DNA of 7,129 nucleotides, taken from positions 1 to 7,129 of the forward strand of contig JALRCB010000049.1 of assembly GCA_023257525.1 (NCBI GenBank). The letters are read 5' to 3'. Below the pieces are notes generated by a model that saw only the letters and a list, made by a program, of their open reading frames with translations, did not search any database and had not been told where the DNA came from. This document shows, piece after piece, positions 1 to 6,100 of the stretch. A program made the translations under genes and the position numbers. How positions within the stretch are numbered: position 1 is the stretch's first letter; each line of letters starts with the position of its first letter. The DNA is from Candidatus Nanopelagicales bacterium (GTDB taxonomy: Bacteria > Actinomycetota > Actinomycetes > S36-B12 > UBA5976).

Positions 1-710
1 TGCTGGGCAATAAATTCTGAATTGTCACTGAGGATTTCAGTCCAGAGATCAGAATCCGATCCAGCAATACGAATTGTGTCTCGAATTCCCTGTCCGGCAA
101 GTTCGATGCATGAACTCTCAGCATCCATCAATTCCCCAGCTAGCACCGATGCCACAACTTGTGGAGTATGTGAAATCAAAGCAACTGCGCGATCGTGCTC
201 TTCAATACTTCGTACGACTGGAAATGCTCCAAGGGATTTAACTAACTCCTCTACTACCGAAATTGATCCTGCGGAAGTTGATGCACTACTTGCGATAACC
301 CAAGGACGATCCAGAAATAGATTTCCTTGCGCACCGATAGCGCCCGAAACTTCCCGTCCTGCCATGGGATGTCCACCAACAATTCGATCCCAGCCACCTG
401 AAACAAGTTGCTCAAGTTCTCGGAAGATTGATCCCTTAACGCTCGCGACATCTGTGATCACCGCATTGGGATGCTCAACTATGGCAGCTGCAATTACCTT
501 GGCCACGTTTGCTGGCGGTGTTGCCACGAAAACCACAGCAATATTCTGATCCGAGTATTTAGTCGCGCCACTAACTTTAATTGCATCATTAAGTGCAGCT
601 GAATTTATGTCAGATAGAAAAACCTTAAAGCCCTGAGTGGTAAGTCCAAGTGCAATGGAAGTACCAATTAACCCGGTGCCAATCACCAGTACGTTTTTAT
701 CTTGATTCAT
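1..710 (-). CDS. tyrA: Prephenate dehydrogenase, C-terminus cut off by the left edge
   Basis: This enzyme oxidatively decarboxylates prephenate to 4-hydroxyphenylpyruvate in the cytoplasm, the committed step of tyrosine synthesis. The frame is open from an ATG at 710 to the window edge, giving 236 residues. The N-terminal Rossmann fold carries GTGLIG (11-16), and Asp35 at the end of the second strand suggests NAD rather than NADP. TDVASVKG (87-94), GGHPMAG (112-118, with the conserved His114) and SHTPQ (180-184, His181) match family active-site segments. The C-terminal part of the helical dimerisation domain is outside the window. The start follows the aroH stop by 21 nt and lies in the same reading frame. 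No good SD precedes it, so coupling to aroH is likely. A long plus-strand frame opposite it is an antisense shadow. Confidence 0.95.
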   Translation of the reverse strand, partial: MNQDKNVLVIGTGLIGTSIALGLTTQGFKVFLSDINSAALNDAIKVSGATKYSDQNIAVVFVATPPANVAKVIAAAIVEHPNAVITDVASVKGSIFRELEQLVSGGWDRIVGGHPMAGREVSGAIGAQGNLFLDRPWVIASSASTSAGSISVVEELVKSLGAFPVVRSIEEHDRAVALISHTPQVVASVLAGELMDAESSCIELAGQGIRDTIRIAGSDSDLWTEILSDNSEFIAQ

Positions 711-731
711 GATCGCCAAATTGCATTCAAC

Positions 732-1094
732 TTATTGCGCAATGTCTTGACGCAAGGCTTCAGCGCCGCGCAAGTAAACGTGTTTGATTTCAGATCTTGG
801 CTTCGAGGTTTGAACTTGAACCATAACTCGAACAACTTTTTCCATTGCTCCAGCAACGTCAATTTCTTGGGCGCAAATTAGAGGTACATCGGCAAGTCCG
901 ACTCCCCGTGCAGCTGCTGCCGGAAACGCGCTATGTAAATCGGGAGTCGAAGTGAATAAAACACTAATCAAGTCATCAGTATCGACAGCATTTCTCGACA
1001 TTAGCTCGAGTAGCAATTCCGTGACAGCCTCTGCCATTTCAGTTGCATCATCGCGCTGCAGACAGGTTGCTCCCCTGATGGCTCTAATGTTCAT
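732..1094 (-). CDS. aroH: Chorismate mutase, AroH (monofunctional trimeric) type
   Basis: This enzyme catalyses the rearrangement of chorismate to prephenate, the substrate of TyrA encoded next door. The product is 120 residues, normal for the AroH class (Bacillus subtilis type, a pseudo-alpha/beta barrel trimer), and is unrelated in fold to the AroQ class. From memory of the B. subtilis enzyme, its active-site residues align: Arg7 (IRGAT), Phe57 and Arg63 (TPDLHSAFPA region), Cys74 and Glu77 (CAQE), Arg89 (VVRVM) and Tyr107 (HVYL). All are present, with one residue deleted after position 63, so the protein should be active. It starts 9 nt after the rluB stop with no clear SD, consistent with reinitiation within the operon. 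The family match and start are both secure. Confidence 0.96.
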   Translation of the reverse strand: MNIRAIRGATCLQRDDATEMAEAVTELLLELMSRNAVDTDDLISVLFTSTPDLHSAFPAAAARGVGLADVPLICAQEIDVAGAMEKVVRVMVQVQTSKPRSEIKHVYLRGAEALRQDIAQ

Positions 1095-1103
1095 GACTAT
1101 ATC

Positions 1104-1835
1104 TTAGAGCCCAACGGAACTATAGAGTTTTCCCAATTCTTTGTTTTCCAGTACGCGCAAGTGGCCAGAACGCAAACTTCCAAGAGCTATTGGTCCGATT
1201 TTGGTGCGAACCAAGTCCTGGACTGGATAGCCAAGTTCATCAAAAAGTTTGCGCAGAATTCGATTCCGGCCTTCATGTATTGAAATCTGAACTACGGTCT
1301 GATTTTTGCCACTTTCATAAATCTTGCAATCCGTAACTGCAACTGGAGTGCCCTCAATCGGAAACCCAGCGATGATTTTGGCAATGTCTTCCTTGGAAAC
1401 TCGTCCAGATACCCGAGCTAGATATGTCTTAACAATTCCATGTGATGGATGGCCTAGCCGTTGACTTAGTTCGCCATCGTTAGTTAGTAACAGCAAGCCT
1501 TCAGTGTCTGCATCAAGTCGACCTACATGAAATAGGCGCTGCTCAAACTCGGCTACTAAGTCACCAACACACTCGCGGCCTTGATCGTCAGACATCGTAG
1601 TTACAACGCCTCGTGGCTTGTTTAGTGCAACAACTATGTGACCACTGGTTTGGGCAATTCGCACGCCATCAACATGAATGATGTCGACATCAGGATCAAC
1701 TCTGGAACCTAACTCGTCAATAACTTCACCATTGACCGTCACTCGCCCAGCAGTAATAAATTCTTCACATTTGCGCCGCGACCCAAGTCCGGCACTGGCC
1801 AGAACTTTTTGTAAGCGAACTTCGTTTTCTTCCAT
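1104..1835 (-). CDS. rluB: 23S rRNA pseudouridine synthase, RsuA/RluB family
   Basis: This enzyme isomerises a uridine of 23S rRNA to pseudouridine (position 2605 in E. coli numbering if it is a true RluB orthologue). The 243-residue protein has an N-terminal S4 RNA-binding domain (about 6-65: RLQKVLASAGLGSRRKCEE, then GRVTVNG). The RsuA-type catalytic domain follows, with NKPRGVVTT (72-80) and the catalytic loop GRLDADTEGLLLLTNDG (105-121), in which Asp108 is the nucleophile. KTYLARVSG and HEGRNRILRKLF (188-198) are further family landmarks; the last often reads NRQVRRM in relatives. The ATG start lies 6 nt after the scpB stop with no SD. Position between scpB and downstream genes is the usual actinobacterial arrangement. 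RsuA, RluE and RluF are related; context and the S4 domain favour RluB. Confidence 0.95.
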   Translation of the reverse strand: MEENEVRLQKVLASAGLGSRRKCEEFITAGRVTVNGEVIDELGSRVDPDVDIIHVDGVRIAQTSGHIVVALNKPRGVVTTMSDDQGRECVGDLVAEFEQRLFHVGRLDADTEGLLLLTNDGELSQRLGHPSHGIVKTYLARVSGRVSKEDIAKIIAGFPIEGTPVAVTDCKIYESGKNQTVVQISIHEGRNRILRKLFDELGYPVQDLVRTKIGPIALGSLRSGHLRVLENKELGKLYSSVGL

Positions 1836-1841
1836 AACTGA

Positions 1842-2471
1842 CTAGTTATTCGCTAAATCTAAAACTTCTTCAACATTGTCAGGCATAGGTAAGTGAGCTG
1901 CAATAGGCGGTAGTTCATCCAACGACTTAAGACCTAAGCGCTCTAAGAAGTAAGTGGTTGTGCGATAAAGGTGCGCGCCAGTTTCGTGGTCATGGCCAGT
2001 TTCTTCGATTAGGCCACGAGTCACCAAGGTGCGGACTACACCATCTACGTTTACACCTCTGATTGCAGAAATTCTTGACCGTGTAACCGGCTGGCGATAT
2101 GCAACTACAGCTAAAGTTTCTAGGCCAGCTTGGGAAAGCCTGCCATGTTGCCCATCGAGTACAAATCTTTCAACAACCTGCGCACAGTTATCTCTGGTCC
2201 AAAATCTCCAGCCGCCGCCAAGTTCACGCAAATCAAAGCCGCGCTCTTGAACGGCATACTCCTGAGCCAAGTCATGCAAAGTTGTGACTACAACTTCTTC
2301 TGGAGTCCGAGTCAAGGTTGCAAGAGTGGATGTGCTCATAGGTTCTTCGGTGACCATTAGCAAGGCTTCAAGCGCAGCACGGAGCGATGGCGCACCTAAT
2401 GAAATGCCGTCGTCCAACTCTGTTTCGGTAGCGGATTCGCCATCAATTAATTCAACTGTTTCGTCACTCAT
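1842..2471 (-). CDS. scpB: Segregation and condensation protein B (condensin kleisin partner)
   Basis: ScpB binds the kleisin ScpA and helps SMC organise and segregate the chromosome. With the ATG at 2471 it has 209 residues, a normal length. An acidic N-terminal tail (about 1-24) precedes two winged-helix domains. The first covers about 27-105 (LRAALEALLMVTEEPMS, then the GGGWRFWTR segment). The second contains the family signature LSQAGLETLAVVAYRQPVTR (112-131) and GVNVDGVVRTLVTRGLI, followed by TTTYFLERLGLKSLDELPP. A GTG at 2483 would add four residues. I chose the ATG because a strong AGGTGA SD lies 8 nt before it and would overlap the GTG. The ATG start gives an 8-nt overlap with the end of scpA. 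Confidence 0.95.
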   Translation of the reverse strand: MSDETVELIDGESATETELDDGISLGAPSLRAALEALLMVTEEPMSTSTLATLTRTPEEVVVTTLHDLAQEYAVQERGFDLRELGGGWRFWTRDNCAQVVERFVLDGQHGRLSQAGLETLAVVAYRQPVTRSRISAIRGVNVDGVVRTLVTRGLIEETGHDHETGAHLYRTTTYFLERLGLKSLDELPPIAAHLPMPDNVEEVLDLANN

Positions 2472-3342
2472 TTGGCTGGTCACCTATCTCGTCATTGACT
2501 TGCTCACTTGCATCAACATCGCCCAATTGCGTTCTAAAATCTTGCACTTCAGTGGTATCAAACTCATCAATCTCTCGCAGCGAATTTGCATCAAGATCGT
2601 CATCCCCGATCCATCTCACGTAAAGCTCACCTAGCGGTGTCGGCTGATCAAAAGTAACCAGACCATCACGATAGATCTCAAGCAAAGCTAAGAATCTTGC
2701 AACGACTAGCAAAGTAGTGTCACAATCTCGAGTCAATGTTCTAAATGAAGCCTGCCCAACTCTGCGCAGTCTCTCAATGTGTGCGACCGAGATAATGTCA
2801 GGCAACTTAGGCTCTAGGGCTCGGGCAGCTAAGTTTGCAAAGTCATCCGGGCCCATTCCCAATTCAACTTCAGGAAGTAACTTGGCGAACTTTTCATCAA
2901 GTCCAGCTGCTCGTGGGTGCTGACGGCCAGCAGTTGCAAGTCGGTGCTTAAAATCGGCCGACATTTCCTTAAAGGCTCGATACTGCAACAAGCGCGCAAG
3001 CAGAAGATCTCTCGCCTCAAGGATCGCAATGTCTTCTTCGTCTTCCACTTCCCCACCGGGAATCAAACGAGCAGCTTTTAGATCCAGCAGTGTGGCGGCA
3101 ATTACTAAGAATTCGGTTGCCTCATCAAGTGTCCACTCGTCCCCGCGCGCTTTGATGTAAGCCAGAAAATCATCTGTTACTTGGTGCAGCGATAGTGCTG
3201 TTACATCAAGTCGATGTTTAGCAATTAACGAAAGCAGAACGTCAAATGGCCCCGAGAATTCTTCTAAGGAAACTACAAATGAGTCTGAAGTTTCTTCCGG
3301 CGCAGCGGTCTTTAGATCAGGCTCGGCAGACGCCGCAAACAT
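2464..3342 (-). CDS. scpA: Segregation and condensation protein A (bacterial kleisin)
   Basis: ScpA is the kleisin that bridges the SMC heads together with ScpB in the bacterial condensin complex. The 292-residue product is slightly long for the family because of a variable N-terminus (1-24) and an acidic C-terminal tail (about 247-292, rich in Asp and Glu). The SMC neck-binding region carries the signature FSGPFDVLLSLI (29-40), followed by LDVTALSLHQVTDDFL and LLDLKAARLIP (86-95). A central acidic linker (about 98-105) leads to the C-terminal winged helix (VVARFLALLEIYRDGLVTF, 213-231), which contacts an SMC head. The ATG shares one base with the parA stop (TAATG), so translation is likely coupled to parA. 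No SMC gene is in the window. Confidence 0.96.
   Translation of the reverse strand: MFAASAEPDLKTAAPEETSDSFVVSLEEFSGPFDVLLSLIAKHRLDVTALSLHQVTDDFLAYIKARGDEWTLDEATEFLVIAATLLDLKAARLIPGGEVEDEEDIAILEARDLLLARLLQYRAFKEMSADFKHRLATAGRQHPRAAGLDEKFAKLLPEVELGMGPDDFANLAARALEPKLPDIISVAHIERLRRVGQASFRTLTRDCDTTLLVVARFLALLEIYRDGLVTFDQPTPLGELYVRWIGDDDLDANSLREIDEFDTTEVQDFRTQLGDVDASEQVNDEIGDQPNE
2480..2485 (-). promoter_or_regulatory. Shine-Dalgarno sequence of scpB
   Basis: AGGTGA on the minus strand, inside the 3' end of scpA, with an 8-nt spacer to the ATG at 2471. It is one of only two strong SD sequences in the parA-to-tyrA run. It decides against the GTG at 2483, which is part of the SD itself. Confidence 0.7.
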
Positions 3343-4373
3343 TACTTAGCAACCGAGCCTTGGGCCTCTAGACGAGATACAAGTTCCCAAGCCAGGTTGC
3401 GATAATTCTGGGCACCGGATGAGTTTGGTGCTTGTTCAATTATCGAAACGCCAGCCTTAGTTGTTTCTGGGAACTTAACCGTGCGGCTGATGGTGGTGTG
3501 GAATACCGAATCTCCAAACGCATCAAGCACAGCTTGAATTGTTTCTCTGGTGTGCAAAGTACGCGCGTCAACCATAGTTGGAAGTACGCCATCAATAGTT
3601 AAGCGATTGTTTAGGCGCTCTTGCACCTTCGTAATGGTTTCGCGAAGCATTTCAACTCCACGAAGTGCAAAGAACTCACATTCCATCGGAATTACTACGC
3701 CGTCGGCAGCAGTTAGCGCATTAACGGTTAGCAGGCCTAGTGAAGGCTGGCAATCGATCAAGATGTAGTCATAAAGCGGGCGCACTGATTCAAATGCTCG
3801 ATCAAGTGCGTATTCACGCGCAACTTCGCCCGCAAGTCGCAATTCGGCAGCGCTCAATTGGATGTTTGCTGGTAACAAATCCAGACCAACTACCGAAGTT
3901 TTCATTACAACATCTGATGCAGGTACCGAACTTGAATCCATCAACATGTCGTAGACAGTTCGTTTGCCACCAAGATCATCTGGGTTAACACCAAGACCGA
4001 TTGAAAGGGAACCTTGTGGATCCATATCAACCATCAAAACTTTTCGTCCAGCTTCAGCAAGTGCTGCGCCAAGATTGATTGTGGTTGTTGTTTTACCAAC
4101 ACCACCCTTTTGATTCGTCATTGCAATGATGTACGCCGGACCATGACTCGACAATGGTTTAGGCGCACTAAAAGTTGGAAGTGGTCGACCAGTTAGCCCA
4201 AGGATCACACCAGGAGTCTTTGTTTCTTCGGTAGTCACAATTGGCGTTACTGAAGCTTCATGGTCAATTGGCAAAACTGGGGTTGATTCAGTTGCTATCG
4301 GGGCCGAAACTGGCATTGCTGTGGCAGCTAATGGATCGCTTAAACTCTGATCCTGAGGAATTGGAACTGTCAT
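3342..4373 (-). CDS. parA: ParA/Soj-family chromosome-partitioning ATPase (orphan, next to scpAB)
   Basis: This is a ParA/MinD-type P-loop ATPase, probably DNA-binding as an ATP dimer. From the ATG at 4373 it has 343 residues. The first ~80 form a Pro/Ser/Thr/Ala-rich, probably disordered extension before the ATPase core. The core carries the deviant Walker A KGGVGKTTT (89-97), the switch I segment DMDPQGS (116-122) and Walker B ILIDCQPSLG (204-213), followed by PMECEFFALRGV. A TTG at 4403 would add ten residues, but the strong SD GGAAGGA before the ATG decides the start. No parB follows. The gene leads the scpA-scpB block, as it commonly does in Actinobacteria, suggesting a segregation role distinct from origin-proximal parAB. 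Its partner and exact function are not shown by the sequence. Confidence 0.93.
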   Translation of the reverse strand: MTVPIPQDQSLSDPLAATAMPVSAPIATESTPVLPIDHEASVTPIVTTEETKTPGVILGLTGRPLPTFSAPKPLSSHGPAYIIAMTNQKGGVGKTTTTINLGAALAEAGRKVLMVDMDPQGSLSIGLGVNPDDLGGKRTVYDMLMDSSSVPASDVVMKTSVVGLDLLPANIQLSAAELRLAGEVAREYALDRAFESVRPLYDYILIDCQPSLGLLTVNALTAADGVVIPMECEFFALRGVEMLRETITKVQERLNNRLTIDGVLPTMVDARTLHTRETIQAVLDAFGDSVFHTTISRTVKFPETTKAGVSIIEQAPNSSGAQNYRNLAWELVSRLEAQGSVAK

Positions 4374-4378
4374 AACTA

Positions 4379-4385
4379 TCCTTCC
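4379..4385 (-). promoter_or_regulatory. Shine-Dalgarno sequence of parA
   Basis: GGAAGGA on the minus strand, with a 5-nt spacer to the ATG at 4373. It supports this ATG over the TTG at 4403. The 165-nt gap between the xerD stop and this start shows no convincing promoter or U-tract terminator to me. A short hairpin (CGAGC-TCAA-GCTCG) covers the last codons of xerD but lacks a T run. Confidence 0.65.
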
Positions 4386-4538
4386 CAGCACACACGTGAC
4401 CAACAGAAATATTCCGTCGAGCCAGAATTAATCGTCGCTGAGGAAGTTACGACTACTTTAGATTAAGCCCTTTTCCCAATAAACACTGGGATGCAAGGTG
4501 GCTTTTGCGTTGGTGTCGCACACGATATTGGGCCCGAA

Positions 4539-5501
4539 TTACCGAGCTTGAGCTCGCGGATGGGCTGTGGCATAGACCTCGCGCAACTGGTCGACAGTCA
4601 CCAAAGTGTAGATCTGTGTCGTGGTAACCGATGCATGCCCTAAAAGCTCCTGAACTACTCGGACATCGGCGCCATTTTCCAGCAAATGTGTGGCAAACGA
4701 GTGCCTCATGGTGTGTGGTGAAACCTTGCCAGCCAAATCCGCACGTTGCGCGGCTGCCTGCAGAATTGTCCATGCGCTTTGCCGAGAGAGCTTTGAGCCC
4801 CGGGCATTGAGAAACAGTGCCGAACTAGATGTTGATTTCCCTGACAGCACTGGCCTACTTCGAACTAAATAACGTTCTAAAGCTCGCAGGGCGTGGGATC
4901 CTACCGGAACTAGTCGCTCCTTATTTCCTTTACCTTTTAGGCGCAGGATCGGAAGCTCCTTGGAAAGTGTCGAAACATCGTCCAAACGCAAGTCGGTTAA
5001 CTCAGAAATTCGGGCTCCAGTTCCGTAAAGCAATTCCAGAAGTGCGTGATCGCGCATCATGAGAACCGACACGTCAGAATCACTTCCCGCCCCAACTGCG
5101 GCCAGTAATCTCTCAATCTCTGCAAAAGTCAAAGCCTTAGGTAGACGTTTAGATACGGCTGGTGGCTTGACGGCTCGAGCCGAATCCGAAGTAGTAATTC
5201 CTTCTTTTGCTAAAAATGCATGCAGGCCGCGAACCGCGATCAAGGTTCGGGCTGCTGATGATGGTGCCAACGCAGGATGCTGGTCGCTACCCAGTCTTAA
5301 GCTGATCAAGAATTCCGAGATTTCATTTGCTGTAACGCCCGGAAATTCTGCGATTCCCCGACTTACCAGGAATTCTTGGTACCTAGCCAAATCCCTACGA
5401 TATGCAGACATGGAATTCTTAGCTAGACCACGCTCGACAAGTAAATGATCTAGATAACCATTAATTTGCCGTTGAATTTGAGATGAATTTGCAGCAGGCA
5501 C
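4539..5501 (-). CDS. xerD: Site-specific tyrosine recombinase XerD
   Basis: XerD acts with XerC at the chromosomal dif site to resolve chromosome dimers at division. The 320-residue protein has an N-terminal SAM-like, core-DNA-binding domain (about 10-105: INGYLDHLLVERGLAKNSM) and a C-terminal catalytic domain (about 120-310). The complete catalytic set is visible: Arg164 (GTGARISEL), Lys191 (LKGKGNKER), His263 and Arg266 (SPHTMRHSFATH), His289 (LLGHAS) and nucleophile Tyr298 (TTTQIYTLV). The start is a GTG. The frame is closed upstream by a TAA, the next internal Met is residue 31, and an AGGTAAG SD lies 8 nt before the GTG. XerC is close in sequence, but the HTMRHSFATH and ASVTTTQIYT motifs and the location upstream of parA-scpAB favour XerD. 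There is no integrase-type neighbour, so this is housekeeping rather than mobile. Confidence 0.95.
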   Translation of the reverse strand: MPAANSSQIQRQINGYLDHLLVERGLAKNSMSAYRRDLARYQEFLVSRGIAEFPGVTANEISEFLISLRLGSDQHPALAPSSAARTLIAVRGLHAFLAKEGITTSDSARAVKPPAVSKRLPKALTFAEIERLLAAVGAGSDSDVSVLMMRDHALLELLYGTGARISELTDLRLDDVSTLSKELPILRLKGKGNKERLVPVGSHALRALERYLVRSRPVLSGKSTSSSALFLNARGSKLSRQSAWTILQAAAQRADLAGKVSPHTMRHSFATHLLENGADVRVVQELLGHASVTTTQIYTLVTVDQLREVYATAHPRAQAR

Positions 5502-5509
5502 ACTTCGAA

Positions 5510-5554
5510 CTTACCTGACATAACTATTTAAAGGCCGACATTAGAGCCAGTGAA
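5510..5554 (-). promoter_or_regulatory. Candidate xerD promoter and Shine-Dalgarno
   Basis: In the 101-nt gap between the regulator stop and xerD, TTCACT (5549-5554) and TTAAAT (5526-5531) form a -35/-10 pair with a 17-bp spacer, each matching four of six consensus bases. The predicted start point near 5519 would leave a short leader of about 18 nt containing the AGGTAAG SD (5510-5516). The spacer contains the 10-mer CTCTAATGTC, which also occurs before the upstream regulator gene. Promoter strength is unknown; readthrough from the regulator gene is also possible, as I see no terminator between them. Confidence 0.35.
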
Positions 5555-5602
5555 TATTGGGTGATTATTCTTTTGGATGCCTAGGTCTTTCCAGATACCG
5601 AT

Positions 5603-6001
5603 TTAGACTGTTGAGTAACGATCAGCCATCATGATTTCACGGCGGGCTACTTCAGTGCTGACTCCGGCTAGCAAACTTGAAAGCGGGGTGTCTAGGGCAT
5701 TGCAGACAGCTGCTAAAAGCTCCGAAGAGGCCTCCTTTTGACCGCGTTCTAGTTCTGACAAATATCCCAATGAGACCTGAGCATCGCGAGAGACGTCGCG
5801 TAGGGTTCGTCCTTGTTCATTGCGGCGGCGGCGTAATTCCTCGCCAATTACCTGACGCATAAGAATCATCTTCTTGCCGTAGACCGGGTTGGCACTCGGA
5901 TCCGCGATCTTTACGGTGTGAGTCAGGGCGATCTGATTTGGAGACGTGACTGATTTCGCTGGGTTGTTAATAATCTGTTCGTGAGTCATATCGCGTTCCA
6001 T
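5603..6001 (-). CDS. clgR: ClgR-type XRE-family helix-turn-helix transcriptional regulator
   Basis: This is a Cro/CI-type DNA-binding protein of 132 residues. The conserved block MILMRQVIGEELRRRR (45-60), GRTLRDVS (65-71), VSLGYLSELERGQKEASSE (76-94) and LLAAVCNALDTPLSSLL (95-111) closely resembles actinobacterial ClgR/PopR-like regulators. ClgR activates clp protease and other stress genes; the regulon here is inference. Relatives usually begin at the MIL position (ATG at 5869), whereas this frame is open for 44 more residues. I keep the ATG at 6001 because an extended -10 promoter puts transcription start at about that base. ATGs at 5989 and 5869 are alternatives. The C-terminus (MMADRYSTV) lacks the Ala-rich tail seen in ClgR proteins degraded by ClpP. 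The position after pgsA-cinA is the standard actinobacterial one. Confidence 0.88.
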   Translation of the reverse strand: MERDMTHEQIINNPAKSVTSPNQIALTHTVKIADPSANPVYGKKMILMRQVIGEELRRRRNEQGRTLRDVSRDAQVSLGYLSELERGQKEASSELLAAVCNALDTPLSSLLAGVSTEVARREIMMADRYSTV

Positions 6002-6007
6002 TCCTTC

Positions 6008-6016
6008 ATCATATCA
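6008..6016 (-). promoter_or_regulatory. Extended -10 promoter of the clgR-type gene
   Basis: TGATATGAT on the minus strand contains a five-of-six -10 hexamer (TATGAT, 6008-6013) with the upstream TGn of an extended -10 element. No TTGACA-like -35 is present at normal spacing, which an extended -10 can tolerate or which could mean activator dependence. Transcription would begin about seven bases downstream, at or next to the ATG at 6001, predicting a leaderless mRNA. Confidence 0.5.
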
Positions 6017-6076
6017 AGATTCCGTTGTTTGCGTCTTGTGGTTAATCATGCCCAATAAATCTGGGGATAAACCCTG

Positions 6077-6094
6077 ACATTCGAGACATTAGAG
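6077..6094 (-). repeat. Tandem 9-bp direct repeat downstream of cinA, upstream of clgR
   Basis: On the minus strand the units CTCTAATGT (6086-6094) and CTCGAATGT (6077-6085) lie head to tail with one mismatch, followed by another C. A looser relative (CTCTAAATCCGT) overlaps the cinA stop codon. The sequence CTCTAATGTC recurs in the same orientation upstream of xerD (5537-5546). The repeat could be an operator, but its location about 65-85 bp upstream of the predicted clgR -10 is the only hint; chance is possible. Confidence 0.5.
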
Positions 6095-6100
6095 ACGGAT

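Noticed and set aside
22..549. Long plus-strand open frame of 175 codons
   Set aside because: It lies entirely opposite tyrA, whose NAD-binding and active-site motifs are clear. The product is Ser/Thr/Ala/Pro-rich with no recognisable domain, as expected for an antisense shadow.
1080..1090. 11-mer GGCTCTAATGT inside aroH, matching the element before xerD
   Set aside because: It lies within the conserved IRGAT-proximal codons of aroH and in the opposite orientation relative to transcription, so coding constraint and chance explain it.
2284..2634. Plus-strand 116-codon frame
   Set aside because: It is antisense to the scpA/scpB junction, both of which have strong family signatures, and it has no recognisable domain.
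4390..4405. CACGTG palindrome (4393-4398) as a possible parS site before parA
   Set aside because: Only the central TCACGTG and one outer base match the 16-bp parS consensus; the flanking arms do not form the required palindrome.
4485..4500. CCCA...TGGG hairpin as a terminator between xerD and parA
   Set aside because: The stem is only four base pairs with an eight-base loop and no T run follows on the minus strand.
4453..4773. Minus-strand 106-codon frame overlapping the end of xerD and the gap before parA
   Set aside because: It is out of frame with xerD and most of it overlaps the xerD catalytic motifs. The composition (Cys, His, Ser-rich) and lack of motifs or SD indicate a shadow.
4539..5501. 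Tyrosine recombinase as a sign of an integrated element
   Set aside because: Sequence motifs and the parA-scpAB context fit housekeeping XerD. No attachment-site repeats, excisionase, tRNA or phage genes are nearby.
6064..6075. GGG-TTTAT-CCC stem downstream of cinA
   Set aside because: Three base pairs are too few for an intrinsic terminator and there is no T tract.
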